Assembly (NCBI RefSeq): GCF_964204865.1
Contig: NC_135255.1
Span: forward strand, 3,162,001 to 3,226,000
Direction: 5' to 3'
Length of the DNA: 64,000 nt
From: Styela clava
Taxonomy: Eukaryota > Chordata > Ascidiacea > Stolidobranchia > Styelidae
The notes below the pieces were generated by a model, which searched no databases, was not told where the DNA came from, and worked only from the letters and a program-made list of their open reading frames with translations. The translations under genes were made by a program, and so were the position numbers. Shown piece after piece: positions 51,301 through 62,379 of the stretch. Position 1 is the stretch's first letter. Every line of letters begins with the position of its first letter.

Positions 51301-53770
51301 AGTGAGGAGCTCAAAAGGAATGTGGAAAATCGAAAGCAAATGGACTAAAGGTCTCTAACTGATTCAAATAGCGAAACAAGCGACAAAAACGAAGGCTATG
51401 AAGCTATCAACTCTTCAAGCAACCAACGAACGAGAAGGAATGCGTGAATATGTCAACACGTTGTCGTAAGAAACGTCGGCATTGTGTCGTCATAATTTCG
51501 GGGCTAGCCCCGATGATTTAGTAAAAGAAACAGAAAACAAACGAGACAAACGCGGCGAGTGGAAGATAAAAGAGAGAATACGATATACAATGAGCAACCG
51601 GGGCAAAATCGGCGTCGCCCCGTCGACGTTCGGCGAAGACTTTGCGAGCGAAAAATGAACCATGTCGGGAGAATATGGCTAGTGTAGACAGTCTGTGCAA
51701 CCGATATTGAGGTATTTTTCGAATATTTTTTATTATACCGAATAAACAACCGGGGCTTTGCCCCGGTTGGCACTATTGACGCGCCGCCACTGCCTACGCA
51801 CCTGCTGTTGTTCGGTACTTCTTAGGTGTTATCGACTCAAATGTAAAATACGCTGCTGATGTTGAAGATGTGCTGTTAAAGTATTTTGTTGCTTTATCAG
51901 TTTTCGTGATGTAATCGGTATGACTCCCATTATCGGTTGTGTTTGCTAACAAACCAGTGATGTCATCGTCAGTTGCTAAGGTGTAATCGATAAAGTTATC
52001 AGTATTGGATAGAGCAGAAGTTGATGCGTCGCTTGCTTCTGTTGACAAAAACTGTGATGTCGTGAACACATTTGTGACGTCATCAGTTGTGTCCACTAAT
52101 TTTGTAATGTCGGGCGAGTGCAACTCGTTGTAGTATCGAAAATAGGACGAAATGGTAACAGAATCATCCTGGTTTTCCAACAATACCGATTCCAACTTTT
52201 GCGCCAGTTTTTCTCGTAGTTCTGCAATCAAAATCATTGAGTCTTGAGGGAATGGTTAGGCTATTGATCTAACACGCCCTCGCATTGATTACGAGTTATA
52301 ATGAAATTTTCGAATGCTTAAAAGTTGGTATTTTTCCTTAAAAAATAATTAGTAGATAAAGATAAAATTGAAGTAAAATATCTCATGTTTATGCAATCTT
52401 GTGCTGCTTGCTCTCTTGATGTTACATATTGCTAGGAATATTGCCTCAGGTCAAAGTTAGTTGAATTCAGTTTATTCTTTGTTATTTAATTAAGTTTATT
52501 TCAGTCCAGTTCGTAATAAACTCATTCTCACCTTCCTCGTTTGATGCCTGTTATATAAAAGTAAAATAAGCATTAGTGTATGAAGAGCTAAAGATAGAAA
52601 AATCACGCGATAGTAACCTGCCTCACCGTGAAACTGTCTTTACCGCATGATGAACTGTCTGACCCTTTTCCTAATTGAACGTTCACAGAAATATCAACTG
52701 CAATAAATATTTACAATTTTGCTTTAGTTCGGTGAAAATTTTTTTAATGGGTTTGCCTAAGCATGTGTGCATCATGAGTCATGGAAATACGATTTGAACT
52801 CTAATCAATCTAACAATCGATTCATAGACATGTTTTAATAAATCTGTGACAGACTGAGCCGAAGCAGAAACATTCCGGTATTCTGAACCCTATGATGAGG
52901 AACAATAAGAAAACCATCACCAAATCAACAAACACAACCCAGGAATTGCAACTAAATATACTAATTATACTTCAATATTCTGTTTTCATCATATATAGAA
53001 ATGTGACAAATTGGTCGGAACCCAAATAAATATTTATATATACGTCTTCGAATCATGCCCAAAAGGTATTGTTCAATCGTTCTACTGATGAGTTTAACTA
53101 GGATATGACTACATGCTTGGCTCGCATGACAAGAAGGCCTCCGCATTTCGAATCGCTGCCATCTTGTTTTTATTTGGCCGCCATAGATCGGAGTGAATTC
53201 CTGATTTTTTTTTATTTTCAAGCCATATTTTGAAATACATCTCTTTTCTTTCCAGTGATTCATGGATATATATTTGAAGTATATTTCTTATTGTGTGTGA
53301 ACACCAGCTAACCGTCTGAATTGATTGATCATTCAGATCATTCATTGTTTTTTTGTAAACTAATTTATGTGTCTGGAGGACCCATTACAATAAAAAAAAT
53401 AGACACATACAATTAGCCTAACATATCTTCCAGGTATTCGAGATTCGATCCGGCAAAATATTCGAAAATGACAACATGCTTTGCTAAGAATCATGGTAGT
53501 GAATCCGCCGTGTTTCAATCTATGAATCAGACTTGAAAACTGGAATAACTTATTCAACCTAAAATCTGTGATTATTTACTGATTCAATTGATTTGTTCGT
53601 AAGAGCTCAATAGAACAACTATTCTAGAAGAGTTTGGTTTGTATTTCCAGATTTCAATCTTCCAAAACGTTAACTCCTGAATGATGGTATTCATATGAGC
53701 ACAAAACTTCAATATTACCTGTTACCGCACTCTTCATGCCGATAATGAGAATAAATAGTGCAGAAAACAT
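48358..53770 (-). CDS. Secreted Ser/Thr-rich protein with C-type lectin domain
   Basis: Six exons on the minus strand: 53770-53719 (ATG), 52697-52627, 52547-52532, 52221-51802, 49007-48891 and 48686-48358 (stop), about 334 residues, phases continuous. Exon 1 is a signal peptide (MFSALFILIIGMKSAV) split just after its end. Exon 3 is a 16-base microexon. Exon 4 gives a short charged helix (REKLAQKLESVLLENQ) and then a Ser/Thr/Asp-rich mucin-like stalk (TEASDASTSALSNTDN). The last exon is a C-type lectin-like domain with NCDVSFDQNCF, AESICSNMGWNLSNVYNEAH and RVWTGMTF. The EPN/QPD and WND calcium-sugar motifs are not evident, and the domain seems to end early (FKNGILNNTNFVQN), so carbohydrate binding is doubtful or the true 3' end differs. 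The donor of exon 2 could instead be at 52618. Large secreted lectin sets are typical of tunicate innate immunity and allorecognition. A hAT element occupies most of intron 4. Confidence 0.78.
49131..49138. repeat. hAT target-site duplication, left copy
   Basis: CCTACGCA directly abuts the terminal repeat starting at 49139 and recurs exactly at 51793-51800 after the other terminus. An 8-bp duplication is diagnostic of hAT transposition. Confidence 0.93.
49139..51792 (-). mobile_element. Full-length hAT transposon (2654 bp)
   Basis: The ends are inverted repeats: CAGTGGCGGCGCGT at the left and its reverse complement at the right. Both are followed internally by an imperfect CAACCGGGGCAA block. 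Both flanks carry the 8-bp duplication CCTACGCA. The element contains a minus-strand hAT transposase with disabling changes (49553-51262). It sits in intron 4 of the C-type lectin gene, in the same orientation as that gene. The intact ends and perfect duplication imply a fairly recent insertion. Confidence 0.93.
49553..51262 (-). pseudogene. Broken hAT-family transposase
   Basis: The frame runs from an ATG at 51262. Parts in order: a TTF/BED-like zinc finger (CFYC...HQSSMEH, about 51130-50900); the DUF4371-type catalytic region with SIQSDETTDI (about 50560) and the second acidic site AQTYDDAAVMSG (about 50350); and the C-terminal dimerisation region with ADAERTFSTLKRIKTYL (about 49740). Disabling changes: an in-frame TAA at about 50839-50837, a frameshift near 50305 and another near 49870. 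The second frameshift also seems to drop roughly 100 residues expected between the catalytic core and the dimerisation segment. The protein cannot be made as it stands. The length and architecture match invertebrate ZMYM/SCAND3-like hAT transposases. Confidence 0.9.
51793..51800. repeat. hAT target-site duplication, right copy
   Basis: CCTACGCA, identical to 49131-49138. Its last base supplies the T of the GT donor of intron 4 of the minus-strand lectin gene, so the element inserted nine bases into that intron. Confidence 0.93.
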
Positions 53771-55550
53771 ACTTAACAAATTACACAACGGTGCCACAGA
53801 TTGCCGTACCCACCATCAGAATGAAATCTACCGGTGGTATACAGCGGTTGATAAACGCAATGTAATGTTGTTTAAATAAAATGGCATCTCAGAACAACTT
53901 TGAGTCACAAACAAACACGAAATAGATTTCAGTTCAGCGCACGCCCGTCGGGTATTTTATGAAATTATGAAAAATCGTTTTGATTAATAGGTTATAGACT
54001 GAATCCTCTCAATAATTTTTGAGTCTCATTAGTAATCAGTTTCAAACTAATTTCACAAATGGGGCGCTGTTAACGTTAATGCTGTCAACTGAAACGTAGA
54101 GAGTGCATTGTTTTTCTACAGCAGAATGCAAGGTTTTACATGCAATATCGTTTAACATGCCGTAGAATTGTCAAGCCGGAATCGAATTTGAACAAGGGGG
54201 TGAGGGTTCGGACCCCCCCCCCCTTTTTGAAATGTGAAAATAGGCATTTTATGTATCATGTATAGCAATTTTTCGTAGTTTGAAACGCTTTTAGACTCCC
54301 GATACTCACGTTTTCCTTCCGGACCCGCTAGCTGATATAGTCAGTTCAGACCACCACCCCCCAACCCTCCTTCAAAATTCCTGTTTACGACCCTGGATTT
54401 TAAAATCAATTTGATTAATTTAAATCATTTCAATCATGTTGAATTTTGAGCCGTATATTTGAGTGAACTCCCGTTGAGGAGGAGTTATCCAATTCAACAA
54501 AACATCTTTTCATTGCTCTCAACACTATACTATCATAATAGAAGATCATGCGTAATTTAACATGAACTACATCAGCGGATCTCAAACTTTTCAAAAGATT
54601 TTGTATAACGTTCCATTTCCAATTTTTCTGATGACTCGCGGTCCACTGAATAATTGAAATCAAAGACAGTGTCTTTTTTCAAATAAATTTTTTCCCAAAA
54701 ATAACACTTAGGCTTGTTTTGGGGGATGTCTTTTTTCATTTATCAAAAACAAAATTAGAAAGTAGAGAATTACGAAAGTCTTAAATGTGCAAAATATGAA
54801 AACCGATATATATCCATTTACTTATAAATAACACTTTTTTATTGGTAATAACTGCTAAACATAGATTATTAAACGAGTAGAAATCTACTAGGAAAAAAAA
54901 ATGCGCCATCGGCTAGGTGTTAACAGTTATTTGCATATAGATGTTGTTTACCGCAGAACTGTAATAAAAAAGCAAAAAGATGAGCATAAATATAGCAGCT
55001 GTGCAAGCGTACAAATAAAATAAGTTAATTTGACTGCAAATGCGAGTAAGTAGCCTACTCGAGCGAGTACCTACGTCACATGTTAAAATTTATCGGAGAA
55101 GTTGTAATGCTTCTTCTTTAGCATACTTTCGTTATTCACGGCAAAAATAACAAAAAGATGAGAGCGTAATTCACTGTGGAATGGTACCGGTGCCTTAACT
55201 CACCAGTACCATACCGTACTGATCGAACGTGGAATGGTTCTTTTTTGGCATATACAAACCCAATTTATTTACTGTTATCAAAATAAAATAATACGTTATT
55301 ATACAAAACTTGAATTTGTGCAATATTAAGTCACCGTACTGTGTTAGGGTACCGGAATTGACCTATCTTCACCAGATACTGTCTTAAGCCAGCTTCAATT
55401 GAAATTGCAAGATGATCCGACTTGCAACTGCAGTAACACCAGCGATCCGAAACACTACAATATTACAAGAGAGCTATGCTCAAATATATGGACACGTAGC
55501 GCCACCTAATGGCAATAATTTTGATGACGACATAGCAACAACAAAAAAAG

Positions 55551-55717
55551 TAATAGCCTTCTGAAGAAAATTTTTATCTTTAACCACTGAAAAATTCAAA
55601 GCAATTGGTCCAGTAATCAAAGAGAATAGCGACTTTTCAAAAACGTGTCAAAGAACACTAACAACAACAACAACATAATATTGAAACGATCGCTATTTCC
55701 ACTACGTGTCCAATAAC
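55551..55717. repeat. Tandem repeat unit, copy A
   Basis: About 165 bp sharing TTTAACCACTGAAAA and AAAGCAATTGGT blocks and an ACGATCGCTAT block with copy B at 56874-57025. After removing the intervening 956-bp element and one target duplication, the copies are about 359 bp apart, which fits an older tandem repeat. Confidence 0.75.
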
Positions 55718-55755
55718 ACCAGGTACGGATACCGCCAACAACTAACATACCGCGC

Positions 55756-56711
55756 CAGGGTTGCCAGACCCCAGCGATCAAAAAAAGCCAAATCGAGACA
55801 TAAAAAAAGCCAGAAAAAGCCAACAATTTTACTAAGTACAAAAGCCCCATGATTTGTCAGATTTTAAGCCCTTGGCAACGTACTGATGATGATATAGAGC
55901 CATTAGTTCATTCAGTGAGGCACACGAATAGAAAGTAAAGTTCCTATACAACTGTAGAAAGTAAAATAAATATCGAGCGGACAGCAATATTTTACCATTC
56001 AATATATATATACAATACAGGGTGCCGCTTCAGTCTGTCAGTATGTAATATACCTACATGTTTCTACTTAAACTTGTGATATACCTTGAAAAATTCTCCC
56101 TATATCGTACTCTACTATTGAAAATTTTTCCTCTTTCAAAATTTATAAACCATCAATTTTATTAAAAAATTATCTAACCCCCTGCCGCTCATAGGTGGAC
56201 CACTGATATCTTATTCAGTAATTTTAGCGTAGTTAATCACATCGTTACTGCAATTGCAGAATTAAACTAAAGCTCACATAAATCATATCAGGCATAATGA
56301 AAATTAGGTTATACAACTATTTTTTGGAAACAGAACGTAAAACTGACAAATAACACGCAAAACTATAAAAACGAGGCAATGTTTACAACCCTGCTTGAAC
56401 ATCTGTCTGAGCAGCTGCAGAAACTGCAATTATCTAATATTCGGTATGGTTAAGAGTCAATGTAACAAACAAGGAAATCGATGTTCCAGGAAATCCTAAT
56501 GTTAAGTAGCTAAGTACAGGTAATAGGCTATTGTTCAGTTGTTACACACTAAATATTGTATTTCATATGATTCTAATAATAGACACTAGAATAGACTTGA
56601 AAAAAGCCAAGAAAACGCCAAAAAGCCAAACGGAAATTCTGACGCCAAACGCGTTTGAAAAAAGCCAAAAATGGCAAATTTGGCGTTAAAAAAGCCAATA
56701 TGGCAACCCTG
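55756..56711. mobile_element. Non-autonomous hAT-like element with perfect 8-bp duplication
   Basis: It starts CAGGGTTGCCAGACC and ends GGCAACCCTG, so the termini are inverted repeats (CAGGGTTGCCA). Directly flanking are identical TACCGCGC octamers at 55748-55755 and 56712-56719. Subterminal regions are rich in AAAAAAGCCAA repeats at both ends. No transposase fragment is visible, so it is a deletion derivative or a large MITE. It inserted inside the pre-existing tandem repeat. Confidence 0.9.
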
Positions 56712-56873
56712 TACCGCGCAGATCACAACAACTCTTCGTCTTAGCAGCAAGAATCACGTTTGCTTCTTCGCCGCAATCGCCACAAGATGCCGCTATTTTT
56801 CATTCTGATTACCAATTCGCACACAAAAAACGAATCTCTTGAAGTCCGTAGAAAATTTTGAAATAAATTAAGA

Positions 56874-57025
56874 TAATAGCCTCCTGGAGAAAAATTCTAT
56901 CTTTAACCACTGAAAATTTCAAAGCAATTGGTTCAGTAATCAAAGAGAAAAGCAATTTCTTCAAAACAACAAGATAAGCGCAACATAAAACAAAACGATC
57001 GCTATGTCCATTTCGTGTCCAAAAA
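56874..57025. repeat. Tandem repeat unit, copy B
   Basis: Diverged direct copy of 55551-55717, starting TAATAGCCTCCTGGAGAAAA and ending at the CGTGTCCAAAAA block. Confidence 0.75.
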
Positions 57026-57944
57026 TGAAATGTAAGATTTTGGGGGTTATCAAATTAATGTCGAATTTTGACAGACAAAATTTTCTTGATGATCCATAAT
57101 AAGTTGAAATTTTTTTTCAATTCAAATACATGTGAAATGTTTAATTAATGTTGCATTTTTTTATAGGATATTATTAGTTGGGTTTTTGCTAGATTCTGTT
57201 GTTAGACAGGAAATAGGAAAATCTTATTGGCATGATAGATATTCATATTTTCTGTCTAATCTTTAAAAATTTTGTTTTTCCATGCTAATATAAAATATAT
57301 CTAATTATTTTCACCGTGATGAATTTGAGACAACTGAATTGTAACTACGATGAATTGCTGATATGGAATATGTGAAATATGATGTAATCTTTGTATGGGT
57401 ATTGTATACCTATTTTTCTCCACCGAAACGGAATTCAAATAATACATTTGTATTCCGAACTCGATATTCCACTTGACAAAAAAAATATATATATTTAAAA
57501 TATAACGATTGGCTTCTAAATTCTCGATACAACAATTCTGTTTTGACATGGATCTTTCCCCGACCTTTGACCCCCGGAAAATTTTTCTTATACTTTACCA
57601 TTGCAAAATTTCCGGGGCTATTTTAAGAGTGCTTTTGCGAGTTGGCGCCTGTCAACTGGGGTATATGTTTCAAACCATCATTATGATTCATCGCATACAA
57701 CAATCTGTGAGAAAAGTGTCTGAGCGGATGCGGAAATGGGGTATTGTTACGTCACTTTTTACATCTTGCTGATTAGCCAATGTCACGAGGTAAACAAGGA
57801 AGTCGATGCTCGGGGAAAGGTCCATTGGAATTTATTTGGCAAAAAAAATACCAGGATCGCAATCGCAACACTACTCTGCGACGATGCAACGTGTAGTCGC
57901 TCCGTTTGCGAGACGGGGGTCTGAGATAGGATAGGATTTACATA

Positions 57945-58154
57945 TTTATCCCGGGGGAGAGGAAAGCCGATAAGACGGCTTATCCATATGGCGAAACACG
58001 GCCTCTCGTCCAGTTACCATTCCAAGTCGGGTATGAGATTAGTTATATTGTTTGTTTTCAGAAGCATGGACTTGGACTTGCAGAGTGATTAGAGGTGCGG
58101 TGGCGAGCGTATTCCTAACGCTTAGCCCGTTGAGCCACACCGCTGCGCCATAAT
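57945..58154 (-). repeat. tRNA-derived SINE copy 2 (inverted)
   Basis: Read on the minus strand it begins with a tRNA-like head (GGTGTGGCTCAACGGGCTAA then GCG), including a good A-box. Further in it shares GACGAGAGGCCGTG, a CCATATGG-type word and a CTCTCCC-CGGG block with the copy at 7804-8036. The B-box is decayed. Proximity to YJU2 (start 58374) places it in or near that promoter region. Confidence 0.6.
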
Positions 58155-58373
58155 ATAATTGGACTGTTTGATACTATAAAATTTGAAAGTCGTTGTATTG
58201 AGAACTTTTTGTTAAATTTGTTAAAAATATTTTTTGTCATTTTTGTGGGTCTGTGAGTCATTGTGTCAAGCATTTATTGAGTAAAATTTGTTTATTTTTT
58301 GCGTTATATTTTGAGCAAGTAGACTACGGTACAGTATATTCAGATATTGCTGGTAATATCGTCTTGATCCGCC

Positions 58374-59774
58374 ATGTCTGAGAGAAAAGTTCTCAACAAA
58401 TACTATCCCCCGGATTATGATCCTTCATTGATACCCAAGCTCAAGTTAGCTAAAGATAGACAATATGTAATACGTGTTATGGCACCTTTTCATATGCGGT
58501 GTAAGACTTGTGGAAATTACATTTACAAAGGAACAAAATTTAATTCAAGAAAAGAAACTGTCCAAGATGATGATTATCTTGGTTTGAGAATTTTTCGATT
58601 TTATATCAAATGCACAAAATGTGTTGCTGAAATAACATTCAAAACTGATCCTGAGAATACAGATTATGTCATTGAACATGGTGCCACTCGAAATTTTGAG
58701 GCAGAAAAACTTCTCCAAAAACAAGAGAAAGAAATCGAGAAACAAAGGGAAGAAGATGAAGGAAATCCAATGAAACTGCTTGAAATGAGAACAAGGGACT
58801 CAAAAAGAGAAATGGAGAGAATGGAAAATCTTGAAGAATTAAGAGATCTCAATCAACGACATGCTAAGGTAGGATTTTCAATATGATGTTCGATGACATT
58901 GAAGAATTTGTTACTTCATAAGATTGTGGTTATTCCATATTGTATATTATATTTGTATCTTGTAAATTTTATTTGACTCCCAGTTTTTAAATAAATAGCA
59001 TACAATGAGGTGTTTATAAAATTTCATGTTTGTCGAGGGCTAGAATGTTAAAAAACAAATTAAATATTTATAATAATTTAAAATTGATTTCTGGATTAAT
59101 TTAGAATGTCCCATTCGAAAAATTATTATTTTGAGCAATTTTAGTATCACAGATTTTGAAGTCACAAAGTAAAACTTTACATTACTATTTAGATTTGTCC
59201 ATCCCTGTGCAATGAGGAGAGTGAATATTTCTAATTTATATGAATTTCTTGGTGTATCTAGGTCAATTACGAAGGAATGCTACAGAGCTATCAAGAAACA
59301 GTGGAAGAAAAAAAAAAGAGAGAAGCAGAAGAAGATGAGGAAGAAATGAAGACTATTTTTGGGAGTAACAAAATAAGACGACTGAATGATAGTGATGATG
59401 AAGATGACAAATCTGATGTTAAGAATATTGTGAAAGAAGAAATTAATGCCCCTTCCGATTTATTATTGTCATCAGAAGAAACAAAAATTACTAATAAAAG
59501 CACAAAAAGTATTTCTTCTGTTCCTTCTAATAAGGATACTATAAAGAAAAAGGCCCAGCTTTTGGGTATTGTAGTAAAAAAGTCGATCGAAAAATTCCCA
59601 AAAATAGATAATTTTAATCATCAATCTGAGGATAAATCAGAATTAACCAAAACAATGTCAGTGATTAAAACTGAGAAAACTCTAAAAGATACTGTACTAG
59701 CCAAACCGGCTGGGCTTAGTTTGCTCGGAGCCTATGGAAGTGATGATAGTAACACATCCAGCGATGATGATTAG
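58374..59774 (+). CDS. YJU2: Splicing factor YJU2 (CCDC94/CWC16 family)
   Basis: Spliceosomal step-I factor that joins the Prp19-related complex and promotes branching in the nucleus. Two exons, 58374-58868 and 59262-59774 (TAG), 335 residues (human about 323). The start ATG has a strong CGCCATGT context. The N-terminus ([20 protein letters not shown]) is nearly invariant in the family. A zinc-binding core has Cys43, Cys46, Cys80 and Cys83 ([11 protein letters not shown]...KCTKC). It is followed by [15 protein letters not shown], a long Glu/Lys/Arg helix, and a low-complexity acidic tail ending SSDDD. The closest relative outside this family would be CCDC130/YJU2B; the start and zinc region favour YJU2. 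Confidence 0.95.
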
Positions 59775-60565
59775 AATGTATTTTTTCAACTATGAATTCA
59801 ATCATACCTGCATATTCCTGCACAAATTTGTAAATAAGAATTATGCATCCAGGCTGACAATAAGTTTATACAAACATTGGGTCGTGATTCAAGTTAAATC
59901 CATTACTTTTTTACTATGAAACCATATGATACGCTTTAGCGTAGGTTAATGCAATGTTAATTGTAATTTATATCAGGGACTTCTAACGAGTTTTTTCACT
60001 CACATTTGTTTTTTATATTCTTCTCGACAAGAGTCAAGGTTGCTTAGGACTGGAAGTAGGACTGAGATGAAATTTATATTGACTTTTTTAGCATTAAGTC
60101 ATGATTTAAACCAGACTATGACCCTTTTTGCTTACTATCAAACATCCTATTTTTCTAAATGTGTGAAGGTTCATTTTTGTCCGCTAATGCAAAAGACCAC
60201 ATTTGTTGGTTTTTGACAATCGGCATTTTCATTTTGCTTGTTATAAATATGTGCTGCTTTGTAAATACAGATTTTTGAAATAGTGTTTTGTGCGTTGCCA
60301 CAAATACTACAAGTCAGTCCATTTGACATATTTGGTTGAACATAGATAACAATTCAAGGGTAATAGTCTATCACTTATTATTAGGATGTGCACCTTTCTT
60401 CTGAGTGTGATATTCAATCCAGGTCCTTTTATTTGTAGCTATCGAGATCAATATTTAAAAAATTCTCATTTTGCAGTCTGTAAGAAATAATTTATTGCCT
60501 ATAATAATAGTCAATATTGTTATTTTTCAGGATTGTAATTTCTGGGTTCTCTATTTAAAGAGAAG
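59775..60565. other. YJU2 3' UTR and OTUD6B upstream region
   Basis: No coding sequence. The AT-rich spacer ends with two splice-acceptor-like sites (ttttgcag near 60476 and tatttttcag at 60521-60530), the second only 35 bases before the OTUD6B start codon. This suggests a 5' UTR intron or a trans-splice acceptor. Confidence 0.6.
60521..60530 (+). promoter_or_regulatory. Acceptor-like site in the OTUD6B 5' leader
   Basis: TATTTTTCAG is a strong polypyrimidine-AG site 35 bases upstream of the ATG at 60566, with no donor clearly paired to it nearby. In tunicates, such sites often receive a spliced leader. The alternative is a conventional intron in the 5' UTR. Confidence 0.4.
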
Positions 60566-61465
60566 ATGTCAGATAACGAGGATATCGATGATCCACAGGA
60601 GGCATTGTCTGCCAGGCATAAATTGGAGAAAAAAGAATTGCAAGGGAAAATTCAATCCTTGAAAAAGGGAGTTCCGAAAGGAGATAAGAAGAAAAACAAA
60701 GAGATGAAAGCACAAATTGCAATTCTTGAAAGTGAACTTTATGAGAAACATGATAAAGAAATTGCTGAATTGACAGAAAAATTGGAGCTAATGAATAGTG
60801 AGGATATGACCGATACTTCAAAGGCTACTAATGAAAATGATGAACCTGGCAGATCAGAACCTTCTCAACAAAGAGTTAGTAAAGCGCAAAAGAAGAGAGA
60901 AAAAAAAGCTTTGAAAGTGAAAGAACAAGCTGAAATTGCTGCACAAGCTGAAAAGGACTATGTTAACACACAAAGATATGCAGAAGAGGAAAAAATCAAG
61001 ACCATATTAACAAAAATGAGTCTAAAAGTGAAGCCCATGATACCTGATGGTAATTGTCTATATTATGCAGTTGTAGATCAGCTGAAGATGAATTTGATGA
61101 TGTTACATTCACCGAAAGAATTAAGAACATTGACATCAACATTTATGCTTTCTCATGAAGACGATTTTTCCCCTTTTCTAACTAGTTCTGATACAGGCGA
61201 TTGTTATTCTCCTGAGGAATTCAAACAGTATTGCAAAGATGTTGCAGAGACTACAGCTTGGGGTGGTCAATTGGAACTGCGAGCTTTGTCCCATATCTTA
61301 CAGACTTCAATTCATGTGATACAAGCAGACATGCCCACTGTAAAAATTGGTGAGGAATATAAAGGAAATCCACTAATACTAACATATCATAGACATGAGC
61401 TGGGGCTGGGCGAGCACTATAATTCAGTTCAACCATCAAAACCTGATTCAAATGGACTATCATAG
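60566..61465 (+). CDS. OTUD6B: OTU-domain deubiquitinase OTUD6B
   Basis: Cysteine protease that removes ubiquitin chains; in vertebrates it affects translation initiation and proteasome assembly. It is a single uninterrupted exon of 299 residues (human 293), from ATG in AGAAGATGTC to TAG. Residues 1-150 form a Lys/Glu-rich coiled coil typical of OTUD6. The OTU domain follows, with the catalytic loop PDGNCLYYAVVDQL (Asp161, Cys164) and the catalytic His284 in LGEHYNSV. Also conserved are AWGGQLELRALSHIL and the LTYHRHELGLGEHYNS ending. All key residues are present, so it should be active. The lack of introns is unusual for an otherwise exon-rich vertebrate gene. Confidence 0.96.
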   Translation: MSDNEDIDDPQEALSARHKLEKKELQGKIQSLKKGVPKGDKKKNKEMKAQIAILESELYEKHDKEIAELTEKLELMNSEDMTDTSKATNENDEPGRSEPSQQRVSKAQKKREKKALKVKEQAEIAAQAEKDYVNTQRYAEEEKIKTILTKMSLKVKPMIPDGNCLYYAVVDQLKMNLMMLHSPKELRTLTSTFMLSHEDDFSPFLTSSDTGDCYSPEEFKQYCKDVAETTAWGGQLELRALSHILQTSIHVIQADMPTVKIGEEYKGNPLILTYHRHELGLGEHYNSVQPSKPDSNGLS

Positions 61466-62379
61466 CATATTGTTGTTAATTTTTTGTGCATGACGGTTTA
61501 TAGCCAGATACAAAGTCTCACACATGTCTATTCAACGGACGAATTGGAATATGTTTTATAATGCAGTTTTCTTCAAACTTTTTTATCACGATCCAATTGG
61601 CATGGCAAAATTTCTTCACGACCCTCAGTAACTATAATAAAAAAAATGTAAAATTTAATGATACCGAAAATATTAAAATAAAGTACCGGTAATAAAATTT
61701 ATAATGCCTTTAATGAGATCGATGTGCTTGCATATTCTCGCACAAAAAGTCGAATCTTGCTTGGGTCTCAATACTGGTTCCAAATTTGATCGATATTTCG
61801 TTTTAATGTAAGTTGTCAGTACTTGATAATAATGAAAAATACCGCTACTTCCATTGAGCCCTTCCGTAACCCATCGGGGGTCGGGACCCTCAATTTGAAG
61901 AGCCCTTATATATTTCATTATAGATCCTTATCATGAGTAGTGAAATTTTAAATGAGATTGTGCGTAACAAGCATTATTGCTTTCTGATTCAATTTAAACT
62001 TCAGTCAGTAATTGAGTTTACTGATACTGATGTGGATCTAGTCTATAATTGCAGAGTACTTTTATTTTGAAGTTATATATTGCTGCTTTCATCAGCAATC
62101 ATGTTGCTTAAATAGATACTGATAAGATTGTATACATCCAGATAGTATGATTCTAAAATCCAATTGTGAGATTTAATATAAGTTAATGGAGATTTTGAAA
62201 TTTTTTTCAATTCATCCACAACATTTGAATTGAATAAAGAATTTTTAAACATTAATAAAGCTTTTGATTCACTAAATCAGTGTCGTAATGGCATAATCAT
62301 GTTTTTTTTGTTGTTTTTACTGAATGGGCATGAACAGTAGTGCGTGAAACTTTATCTAGATGCAAGAATCTGAGTTCAA
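61466..62379. other. OTUD6B 3' UTR and spacer before PIGQ
   Basis: AT-rich. An AATAAA near 61636 may serve OTUD6B. A stretch around 61570-61900 (ATCACGATCCAATTGGC...CCCATCGGGGGTCGGGACCC) looks like a decayed hAT-type repeat, but its ends are not clear. No coding exon is recognised. Confidence 0.5.

Larger units (their letters stand above)
53771..58373. other. Intergenic region with nested repeats
   Basis: It lies between the divergent lectin gene (-) and YJU2 (+) and presumably carries both promoters. It contains an 11-base poly-C run (54213-54223) in a possible decayed element (about 54185-54402), a hAT-like terminus near 54573 (CAGCGGATCTCAAACTTTTC), a tandem repeat interrupted by a hAT-like element (55551-57025) and a SINE (57945-58154). 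No coding sequence is recognised. Confidence 0.6.

Noticed and set aside
54185-54402. Poly-C bearing segment with possible inverted ends
   Set aside because: The ends are not convincing inverted repeats and no duplication was found. It is noted only as low-complexity DNA.
55617-55850. Minus-strand 77-codon hydrophobic frame
   Set aside because: It spans the boundary between a tandem repeat and the hAT-like element, so it is a chance frame across repeats.
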